In this document: positions 56,771 to 64,000 of the stretch, piece after piece
How positions within the stretch are numbered: the stretch's first letter is position 1
How the letters are laid out: each line of letters begins with the position of its first letter
NCBI GenBank assembly: GCA_963819855.1
Contig: CAWFYC010000030.1
Span: forward strand, 1 to 64,000
Direction: 5' to 3'
From: JAMXLO01 sp963819855
GTDB taxonomy: Bacteria; Pseudomonadota; Alphaproteobacteria; Acetobacterales; Acetobacteraceae
DNA: 64,000 nucleotides
Notes under the pieces: model-generated
The model's input: only the letters and a program-made list of their open reading frames with translations
The model's database searches: none
What the model was told of the DNA's origin: nothing
Program-made: the position numbers and the translations under genes

Positions 56771-59261
56771 CTACGCAGTGCGCGGCATAACGTTCCAGAT
56801 GTCCTCGGCGTATTCGCGGATCGCGCGATCGGAGGAGAACCAGCCGAGGTTTGCGGTATTCAGCACGCTGGCGCGCCACCAGGCGCGACGGTCGTGCCAC
56901 TGCGCGTCGACCCGGCTCTGCATCGCGGCATAGGCGGCGAAGTCCGCGGTCACCATGAAGTGGTCGTTGCCGGTCAGTTCATCGACCAGTTCGCGATAGC
57001 GCTGCGGCTCGTCCGGCGAGAACACGCCGTAGGCCACCGCGTCCAGCACCTCCTGCAGCACCGGCAGCCCATCGATCGTCTCGCGCGCGCTGGGTCCGCG
57101 CCGGCGGCGTTCGTCTATCTCCTCGGCGGTCAGGCCGAAGATGAAGATGTTGTCGTCGCCAACGCGTTCGCGGATCTCGATATTGGCGCCGTCCAGCGTG
57201 CCGATGGTCAGCGCGCCGTTCAACGCCAGCTTCATGTTGCCGGTGCCTGACGCCTCCATCCCGGCGGTTGAGATCTGCTCCGACAGGTCAGCGGCCGGAA
57301 TGATCGCCTCCGCCAGACTGACGTTGTAGTCGGGGATGAACGCCACCTTCAGCAGCCCGTGCAGCGCCGGGTCGACGTTGATCACATTCGCGACGTCGTT
57401 GATCAGTTTGATGATCAACTTGGCGCGGCGATAACTCCCGGCCGCCTTGCCGGCGAAGATCTTCACCCGCGGCACCCAGTTGGAGGTCGGCCGCGCGCGC
57501 ATGTCGTTATACAGCGCGATCGTCTCCAGGATGTTTAGCAACTGACGTTTGTACTCGTGGATGCGCTTGATGTGGACGTCGAACAGCGCGTCAGGGTCCA
57601 GCGTGATCTGCAGGCGTTCGGCCACCAGCTTCGCCAGCGCCTGTTTGTTGCCACGGCGGATGCCTGCAAGCCTCTCGTGGATCGCGGTATCATCTGCAAC
57701 GCTCGCGAAACCCGCCAGTGCCTCCGCGTCGTCCAGCAGGCGACTCACCGACGACGTCGGTGAGCAGGCCGGTCAATCGTGGGTTCGCCGCGAACAGCCA
57801 GCGCCGCAGCGTGATGCCGTTGGTCTTGTTGACGATGCGCTCCGGATAAAGTCGGTGCAGCTCACGGAACACGGTCTGGCGCATCAGCTCGGTATGCAGA
57901 GCCGACACGCCGTTCACCTTGTGCGCCCCGATAAAGGCCAGCGAGCTCATGCGCAGGCGGCGGCCGGCATTGTCGTCGATCAGCGAGAGCGCGGCGAGCG
58001 GTGGCCCATCCGTCCGCGACTGGGCACAGACCGCGTCCAGATGCAGCCGGTTGATCTGGTAGACAATCTGCATGTGGCGCGGCAGCAGCCGCTCCATCAG
58101 CGACACCGGCCAGCTCTCAAGCGCCTCGGGCAGCAGTGTATGGTTGGTATATGCGATGGTATTCGTGGTGATCTGCCACGCCTCATCCCATGGCAGTTCG
58201 TGCAGGTCGACCAGGATGCGCATCAATTCGGCGACGGCAATCGCCGGATGCGTGTCGTTCAACTGGATCGCCGCCTTGTCCGGCAGCAGGCGGATGTCGT
58301 CGTTCTGCTGGCGCATGTGACGTGCCACCAGGTCCTGCAGCGACGCGGAGGTGAAGAAGAACTCCTGACGCAGCCGCAGTTCCTGCCCGGCCGGCGTCTC
58401 GTCGCTCGGATACAGCACCTGTGAAATGGCATTGGCGCGATCCCGCGGCTCCAGCGCGCGGATATGATCGCCGCGATTGAATGCGTCGAGCCGTAAGGGA
58501 TCGGCTGCCCGCGCCGACCAAAGTCGCAATGTATTGGAGTAGTGTCCGCGCCAGCCGACCACCGGCGTGTCGTAGGCGACCGCATCAACCATTTCGGCCG
58601 GATGCCAGACGTATCGTATGGTGCCATCGGCGGCCGTCTGGGTCTCCACTGTGCCGCCGAAGCCGACCGGATGGGTGGCATCCGGCCGCGTGACCTCCCA
58701 AGGATTGCCGAAGGTCAGCCAGTTCTCGGGATATTCGTGCTGCCAGCCCTCCTTGATGACCTGACGGAACATGCCGTGGTCGTAGCGGATGCCGTAGCCG
58801 TGCGCGGCAATTCGCAGTGTCGCCATGCTCTCCATGAAGCACGCCGCCAAGCGCCCAAGGCCGCCATTGCCCAGCGCCGCGTCGTGTTCGACGCTGCGCA
58901 ACCGGTCGTAATCCACGCCGAGTTCGGCGAGGGCCGCGCGCATGCGATCGACCAGTCCCAGATTGTTGAGCGAATCATGCAGCAGCCGGCCGATCAGGAA
59001 CTCGAGCGACAGATAGTAGACGCGCTTGCCCTGGGAGACGTAGTTGGTGCGGGTCGATGCCAGCCAGCGCTCCAGCACATGGTCGCGCACGGCGAGTGCG
59101 GCCGCCATGAACCAGTCCCAATCGGTTGCAACAATGGGGTCGCGGCCGACGGCGTAGGTCAACTTCGCGATCACGCTCTGTCGCAGCGCCGCGATGTCCT
59201 CGTCTTCCGCAGGGATCGGGATGCGCGATGCGTCCGCACCGGAGATCAGGGCTGAGCTCAT
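56771..59261 (-). pseudogene. glgP: Glycogen phosphorylase, one-base frame disruption
   Basis: GlgP releases glucose-1-phosphate from glycogen with a PLP cofactor. The N-terminal frame from ATG 59261 contains NYVSQGKRVYYLSLEFLIGR, LGNGGLGRLAACFMESMATL and IVNKTNGITLRRWLFAANPR, then leaves the family after LLTDVVGES. The C-terminal frame resumes with LLDDAEALAGF, includes FDVHIKRIHEYKRQLLN and the PLP-lysine segment EASGTGNMKLALNGALTIGT, and ends at 56771. The break at about 57737-57750 acts as one extra base. Joined, the protein would be about 829 residues, the usual length. A 9-bp-arm palindrome (57744-57764) sits exactly there. A sequencing indel or recent mutation are both possible. Confidence 0.9.
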
Positions 59262-59329
59262 GGATCAAGCGTTTTCCAGCGAGAGAGGAAACAACAGGTT
59301 AACGCAAGCTCCGCCGCCGTCCCGGCCGC

Positions 59330-60211
59330 TCAGGCCAGGAAATCACGCACTGCGTGCAGAAACAAGTCCAGCTTATCGTGGTGCACCCAGTGCCCCGCGC
59401 CCTCCACGCCGAGGATCTGTGCATTTTGGAAGTAGCCGGCGCGGCCGTCCTCCGCCGGATTCTTCGCCCAGCTCTCCTTGCCGTAGACCAGCAGAGTCGG
59501 ACACGCGATGCACGTCCAGAGCGACGCGATCTCCTCGCGCGTCATGTCATAGGGCGGCCAGACGCGGATATAATTGTCGAACTTCCAGCTATAGGTGCCA
59601 TCCTCGTTCTGGTTGACACCGTGCTGCGTCAGATGCCGCGCCTGTTCAGCGGAGAGGTGCGGGTTCTCCGCCTGCATCCGGCGCAGCGCGTCCTCGATCG
59701 AGGCGTAGCGTCGCGGCAGCCGTCCCGACAGCGAGCGCTGTTCGTCGATCCAGTCGCGCATGCGTTGGTCGATCATCCGGCGCGGCTCGACGCCCGGCGG
59801 ACGTGGCGGCGGACCGATGCCCTCGATCACCACCAGTCGGCGCACTGCGTCCGGGTAAACGCCGGCATAGCGCGTCGCGATGTTGCCGCCGAGCGAATGG
59901 GCGACGATGGCGACCGGCGCCAACTCCTGCTGGTGGACGAGCTGTGCCAGGTCATAGATGTAGCTCGCCATCGTGTAGTGGCCGGACGCCGACCAGGCGG
60001 AATCGCCATGGCCGCGCAGGTCAGGTGCGATGATGTGGTACTCGTCCCGCAGCGCCGTTGCCACCCAGTCCCAGTTGCGGCAGTGGTCGCGCCCGCCATG
60101 CAGCAGCAACAGCGGTGGTGCGGACGGGTTGCCCCAATCGACGTAATGCAACCGCAGCCGCTGCGAGAAGTAGACGCGCGAAGTGGGGCCGGACGACGTG
60201 GTGACGCTCAT
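59330..60211 (-). CDS. Alpha/beta hydrolase
   Basis: The 293-residue alpha/beta hydrolase begins MSVTTSSGPTSRVYFSQRLR. LLLLHGGRDHCRNWDWVA gives the oxyanion region near 35, APDLRGHGDSAWS follows, and the nucleophile elbow VAHSLGG carries Ser106. GVEGAGHWVHHDK supplies the C-terminal His near 275. It resembles epoxide-hydrolase or haloperoxidase-type esterases; the substrate is unknown. The gene lies 68 bases from the glgP start and 91 bases from the Hint-protein gene, all on the minus strand, without clear coupling. Confidence 0.88.
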   Translation of the reverse strand: MSVTTSSGPTSRVYFSQRLRLHYVDWGNPSAPPLLLLHGGRDHCRNWDWVATALRDEYHIIAPDLRGHGDSAWSASGHYTMASYIYDLAQLVHQQELAPVAIVAHSLGGNIATRYAGVYPDAVRRLVVIEGIGPPPRPPGVEPRRMIDQRMRDWIDEQRSLSGRLPRRYASIEDALRRMQAENPHLSAEQARHLTQHGVNQNEDGTYSWKFDNYIRVWPPYDMTREEIASLWTCIACPTLLVYGKESWAKNPAEDGRAGYFQNAQILGVEGAGHWVHHDKLDLFLHAVRDFLA

Positions 60212-60301
60212 TGCGCATTATTTTGACGCAAAACCGGTATGCCGACCAGTGTTGGCTCGATCGTCTCGTCCCGTGTCCGGAAACCAGCCGAGGGGCGCCG
60301 A

Positions 60302-62185
60302 TCACCGAGTCCGGGCCGCTGCGGGCGTTGCTGGCCCGATGTCCGATACAAGCCGCCGTCGTGCGCTGCGCCGCCAAGCTGATGCGCGCCGTTGCAGCCG
60401 GCGCCGAACACGCTCCAGGACGCATCCCGTGACGATCAGCGGTGCGCACCCCATCGCTTCCCATGCCAGCGAGGCGAACGATGGATGCAGCGTCGTGACC
60501 GCCCCGCCGTTGGCGAAATGGGCGCGATCGCCTGTGTCCAGGTAGCTTTCCGTCGGCAGCCCCTCAGCAAGCACCACGTCGTGCACATCGAGTTCGACGT
60601 GCCAGTAGGTGACGTATCGCCTGTGCACCTGCGAGATCGTCGCGCCGTTCACCAGGTACTTGATCGGGATGAGCACGCCATCGATGAATATCGCATGGTC
60701 GGGAGACAACAACAGAGGGCGCCTGGGCACGCCTGTGGCAAAGGCGCCTGCCTCGATGCGGACCGGCAGCACCGCATGCGCGCGCGGATGACCGGCGGTG
60801 CCCAGCGTCCGATGCCCAAGCCATCGGACCGGCCGGAAGGCGCAGCCGATCAGTGTCGCAGCCTCGTCATCCAAGCGCAGATGTTCCACGCTCACTTCGC
60901 CGCGGCGGGTCAAAATGCGCGTCCCGGCAGCGAAGCAGGGTAACGTTACTGTAGTGCTGCTCTGGTCGGTGCTCAGCGCGAATTCACCGCTGGAGTAGCT
61001 ACCCAGCAGGGCGATGCTGGCAACGGATGTGCCGCCGCTGTCCAGCGTCAACGTGCCGATGCCTGTTGCTGTCTGCGTGTAATGCACGCTGTCGGCGTTG
61101 ACGCTCTGCAGAATGATCGAGGAGCCGTTGGCAAAGCCGGAGATCGGCGGCGTATCGCCCGTGTCGATCGGGCTGCCCGCGCCGAGAGCAATTTCCAGCG
61201 TCGCATTGGAACGTAGATCGACGGTACCGCCAACGCCCGGGCCGATGGTGAGCGAATCAGGCACATCGATATGGCCGGTCCCGCCGATGGTGGTCAGTGT
61301 CCCGCCGTCAGCAGTGATGGTGCCATTGTTGGTGCTGCTGCTTAACGCGGTGCCGTCGAATTCGAGACTGCCGTTGTTCACGACATCGCTCAACGCGGAG
61401 GTCGTAAGGAAGATGAAGTCGCCGTTGTTGAGCACCGGTCCGGAGATCGTGGCGGTCCCAACGGATCGCAACAGGCTGCTTGCGAAGATCTGCGCGCCAG
61501 GGTCAACAGTGATGGTGCCGGCCGTCGCGGTACCCGCGGTGCCGATCTCGAGGATGGAGGTGGGGTCGAGGCTGACGCTTCCGTCGGTGATCGTGAGATC
61601 ACCGAGTTGCACGCTGGCGTGATTGCTGACATCGAGCGACCCGCTCGCAATCGGCAATGTCGGCGGCCCGGGCACCAGCACAACCGTTCCGAGGTTGAGC
61701 ACGCCGCTGATGCGCAGGGCGCCGCCGTCGACGCGCAGGTCTCCGGCGGCAATTCCGGCGCTTCCCGCGGCGAGTGTCGCTCCTGCGTCGACATCGACGA
61801 CGCCGGCATTCAACACCTCCGTGTATACACCCGGTTCGAGATGCAGGGCGCCAACTGTCACTGTGGTGACGACGACGTCGCCGGTCAGGGTGATGTCGCT
61901 GGTAGTCGACTGTGGTATTGGATTTATCGTGAAGGGCGGGTTCGCGACCGTGAACGAGCCTAGAGTGAAATCCCCCGCCAGCGTCACGCCGTAGTTGACC
62001 GTCAGATCGAGCGCACCTGCTGGACCCGCAACGCTGATCGCTCCCGCGCCTGGCCCGTCGATCAAGCCGGTATCGGCAGCGCCTGGGGCGACGACTGCCG
62101 CAAGTCCGGTGGTTAAATCGAACCAATTGCTGGCTGAATTCCAATTGCCCGAGCCAACGGTCGTCCAGGAATACGAGCCGCCCAT
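60302..62185 (-). CDS. Hint-domain protein with N-terminal beta-helix-like repeats
   Basis: The 627-residue protein has no classical signal peptide. Residues 1-420 are Gly/Thr/Val-rich repeats, starting with GGSYSWTTVGSGNWNSASNW, as in autotransporter-like or adhesin beta-helices (repeats such as VDVDAGATLAAG, ITVDPGAQIFA, GTITADGGTLTTIG). From about 425 a Hint_2 domain starts with CFAAGTRILTRRGEVSVEHL and contains HAVLPVRIEAGAF, LLSPDHAIFIDGVLIP and HVELDVHDVVLAEGL. The last 90 residues are Arg/Ala-rich. Such proteins are abundant in Acetobacteraceae and some rhodobacters. Their Hint domain may self-cleave, but their role is unknown. The leading Cys and the SPDHA histidine needed for Hint chemistry are present. 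Confidence 0.85.
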   Translation of the reverse strand: MGGSYSWTTVGSGNWNSASNWFDLTTGLAAVVAPGAADTGLIDGPGAGAISVAGPAGALDLTVNYGVTLAGDFTLGSFTVANPPFTINPIPQSTTSDITLTGDVVVTTVTVGALHLEPGVYTEVLNAGVVDVDAGATLAAGSAGIAAGDLRVDGGALRISGVLNLGTVVLVPGPPTLPIASGSLDVSNHASVQLGDLTITDGSVSLDPTSILEIGTAGTATAGTITVDPGAQIFASSLLRSVGTATISGPVLNNGDFIFLTTSALSDVVNNGSLEFDGTALSSSTNNGTITADGGTLTTIGGTGHIDVPDSLTIGPGVGGTVDLRSNATLEIALGAGSPIDTGDTPPISGFANGSSIILQSVNADSVHYTQTATGIGTLTLDSGGTSVASIALLGSYSSGEFALSTDQSSTTVTLPCFAAGTRILTRRGEVSVEHLRLDDEAATLIGCAFRPVRWLGHRTLGTAGHPRAHAVLPVRIEAGAFATGVPRRPLLLSPDHAIFIDGVLIPIKYLVNGATISQVHRRYVTYWHVELDVHDVVLAEGLPTESYLDTGDRAHFANGGAVTTLHPSFASLAWEAMGCAPLIVTGCVLERVRRRLQRRASAWRRSARRRLVSDIGPATPAAARTR

Positions 62186-62237
62186 GACTTCGTCCCTTCA
62201 CCCAGGATGCTGGCCGGTATGACCGGGCGAGTCGAAT

Positions 62238-63632
62238 TCACCCGATCGACGGCCGCTTTCTGTGCCATTCGGTGCCGCGCTCGTACGCCGCTGCCACGCG
62301 CAGCACCGTCGCTTCGTCGAAATAGCGCCCGACGAACTGCACCGACAGCGGCAGATCGTTGCTCGACAATCCCGCCATCATCGCCAGCGCCGGATGGCCG
62401 GTGACATTGAATGGCGTTCGCGCCTGGCGCGGATAGGTGCGAGCCGTCTCCGCCGCGTCCTCGATCCGGCTCGCCGGGTCCATGGAGCTTGCGCAGATCA
62501 ACACATCGCAGTCTCGGAACACTTCCTCAACGGCGGCGATCATCTGCAGCCGCCGGCGTTGCGCCCCGACATAGTCGCCGGCGTTCATGAACGCGCCCGG
62601 CATCAGCCGCTGGCGAGACAACTGACCGTAGTCGGCGGGACGCGAACGCAGCCAGGGCGCGTGGATCGACCACGCTTCGCTGCACAGGATCACCCGGTTC
62701 ACCGCGGCGAACTCGTCGAGCGACGGCAGCGTGACGTTGCGCACTTCCGCCCCCTCCGCCTGCAGCACGCGGGCGGCGTCCTCGACCGCGGCAGTGACCT
62801 CCGCGTGCGCCGGCTTGTCCACCTCGTGGAAGTGCCGCACGAAGCCCACCCGCAGATCGCGCACGCCGCGGTCCAACATGCGGCCGAAATACCGCGCATT
62901 AGTCGGGGCGCTACCAGGATCGGCCGGATCGTGGCCGGCGATTGCGTCCAGCAGCAGCGCGTTGTCCGCCACGGTGCGGGTCAGCGGCCCGACATGGTCG
63001 AGCGTGAACGACAGTGGGAACACGCCGCGGCGCGACACCAGCCCATAGGTCGGCTTCAACCCGACGATGCCGCAGGCCGAGGCGGGGTTGCGCACCGAAC
63101 CGCCGGTGTCGGAGCCGAGCGCAAGTGGAAAAAACCCGGCGCACACGCCGCTACCCGAGCCGGACGATGACCCGCCCGGATGATGCTCAGGATTCCACGG
63201 ATTGCGCGCCGGCGGGAACGGCAGATCGAAGCTTGGCCCGCCGATGGCGAACTCGTGGGTGGACAGCTTGCCCAGGATGATCGCCCCGGCCTGGCGCAGT
63301 CTGGCGATCACCGCCGCATCGGCCTTGGCGACGTTGTCGACCAGGATCTTCGAATGGCAGGTGGTCGGTAGGCCGGCGACATCGATGATGTCCTTGATGC
63401 CGACCGGGACCCCGTGCAGCGGTCCGCGCACGCGGCCGCCGGCGATCTCGGTCTCGGCGGCCCGCGCCGCGTCCATGGCGGCATCGGCGTCCAGTCGGAT
63501 GAAGGCGTGCAGTTTCGGGTCCAGCCGCTCGATGCGCGCCAGCAGCGCGGTGAGCAGCTCGACTGGGGAGAGGTGGCGCGTGGCGAACGCACGCACCGTC
63601 TCCGCGGCGGTCAGCCACTCCGGCTCGCTCAC
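62238..63632 (-). CDS. Amidase signature family protein (GatA-like amidase)
   Basis: The 464-residue amidase-signature enzyme has the catalytic lysine in GVPVGIKDIIDVAG near 77 and the Ser-cisSer-Ser motif in HHPGGSSSGSGSGVCAGFFP near 150. LALGSDTGGSVRNPASACG follows near 174. It hydrolyses an amide bond in the cytoplasm; the substrate is unknown. The context (a single amidase without GatB/GatC genes) argues against tRNA amidotransferase. The start GTG 63632 overlaps the stop of the small upstream gene (GTGA). Confidence 0.92.
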   Translation of the reverse strand: MSEPEWLTAAETVRAFATRHLSPVELLTALLARIERLDPKLHAFIRLDADAAMDAARAAETEIAGGRVRGPLHGVPVGIKDIIDVAGLPTTCHSKILVDNVAKADAAVIARLRQAGAIILGKLSTHEFAIGGPSFDLPFPPARNPWNPEHHPGGSSSGSGSGVCAGFFPLALGSDTGGSVRNPASACGIVGLKPTYGLVSRRGVFPLSFTLDHVGPLTRTVADNALLLDAIAGHDPADPGSAPTNARYFGRMLDRGVRDLRVGFVRHFHEVDKPAHAEVTAAVEDAARVLQAEGAEVRNVTLPSLDEFAAVNRVILCSEAWSIHAPWLRSRPADYGQLSRQRLMPGAFMNAGDYVGAQRRRLQMIAAVEEVFRDCDVLICASSMDPASRIEDAAETARTYPRQARTPFNVTGHPALAMMAGLSSNDLPLSVQFVGRYFDEATVLRVAAAYERGTEWHRKRPSIG

Positions 63633-63811
63633 AGCCCGGTCCCCGCGCGCATCGGCGGCCAGGGTTCGGCGGCGGGATCGGTGGGGTATTCGATTGCGCC
63701 CCGGTTGCCGAGTGCCTGTTCGGCGGCAAGCGCGACATCGTCGGGGAACTCCGCCAGCGCCTTGTCCAGACCGGCTTGGTGCGCCAGCTTCGCGATCAGT
63801 TCCTTGTCCAT
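63629..63811 (-). CDS. Small protein (60 residues) coupled to the amidase
   Basis: The product begins MDKELIAKLAHQAGLDKALA, has one amphipathic helical region, then a proline-rich tail (IEYPTDPAAEPWPPMRAGTG). ATG 63811 has GGAGG five bases upstream, which fixes the start; the frame is open further upstream without support. It is translationally coupled to the amidase through a GTGA overlap, so it may be a small accessory or adaptor subunit. It resembles in position, not clearly in sequence, the small DUF4089-type genes that accompany some amidases. Confidence 0.7.
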   Translation of the reverse strand: MDKELIAKLAHQAGLDKALAEFPDDVALAAEQALGNRGAIEYPTDPAAEPWPPMRAGTGL

Positions 63812-64000
63812 CTTCGCCTCCGGGCTGCCTGCACCGATCATGCGATCGGCCGCCCGGGAACGGAAGGCGGAGAAAAGAGCGGCGGTGCAGCGAGGAGCCG
63901 CACCGCCCAAGGGGGCCGCGCCGCGTTGGCGCGACATCGGGGAGGAAACAGGACACCGGCCAAGGCCGGCTCCATGACCGGCAATATGGGCCGAAGAAGC

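Noticed and set aside
57390..57420. FNR-like box TTGAT...ATCAA within glgP
   Set aside because: The half-sites are not at the 4-base spacing of the consensus and lie inside a coding region.
60302..60900. Intein-like splicing element suggested by the Hint domain
   Set aside because: There is no C-terminal extein or host protein after the Hint domain. The architecture is that of a terminal Hint_2 domain, not an intein.

Overview
The window is GC-rich DNA, densely coding on both strands. It looks like a chromosomal segment of an alphaproteobacterium, most likely Rhodospirillales/Acetobacteraceae. The evidence is the napEFDABC gene order, two perfect FNR/FixK-type boxes, a Hint-domain repeat protein of the kind common in Acetobacteraceae, GTG/TTG starts with good Shine-Dalgarno sequences, and very high GC at third codon positions. 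The taxonomic call is inference. No rRNA, tRNA, CRISPR array, prophage or insertion sequence was seen. Layout, 0-12 kb: the end of a membrane protein, a ferritin-like di-iron protein, a b-type cytochrome, the phosphatidylethanolamine pair psd-pssA, a large SAM/cyclase/AAA/TPR regulator, and a COG0523 (CobW-like) metallochaperone GTPase. A VapBC-like toxin-antitoxin pair sits in the divergent gap between that GTPase gene and an LVIVD-repeat protein, bracketed by a 99-bp direct repeat. 12-25 kb: oxidative and catabolic enzymes, a molybdopterin oxidoreductase, a GNAT acetyltransferase, the periplasmic nitrate reductase operon napEFDABC (napA carries a one-base frame disruption), and clpB. 

25-38 kb is an efflux and energy-stress block. 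It holds an OMF-MFP-RND efflux operon, a divergent K+-channel-like protein, and an operon for a P3A H+-ATPase, a PPK2-type polyphosphate kinase and a SulP anion transporter. A perfect TTGAT-N4-ATCAA box lies in the efflux/channel divergent promoter and another lies upstream of the ATPase operon. This points to one oxygen- or nitric-oxide-responsive regulon that also fits the nearby nitrate reductase. 38-45 kb carries acyl-CoA (beta-oxidation-like) metabolism, a haloalkane-dehalogenase-like hydrolase and a MOSC protein. A gene-poor stretch of about 0.9 kb follows, with two long inverted-repeat elements. 

45-57 kb is an uptake and catabolism island. Genes livHMGF, a decayed acyl-CoA synthetase gene and two paralogous substrate-binding proteins run rightward. 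A tightly overlapping four-gene operon (amidohydrolase, alpha/beta hydrolase, DUF4387, AtuA/DUF1446) converges on them. Together they suggest import and breakdown of an unidentified organic acid or amide. 57-64 kb has glycogen phosphorylase (again with a one-base frame disruption), another alpha/beta hydrolase, the Hint-domain protein, and an amidase preceded by a very small overlapping gene. The points most worth following are the repeat-bracketed toxin-antitoxin insertion, the paired FNR-box regulon around the H+-ATPase/PPK2/SulP and efflux/channel genes, and the uncharacterised AtuA-DUF4387-amidohydrolase operon.
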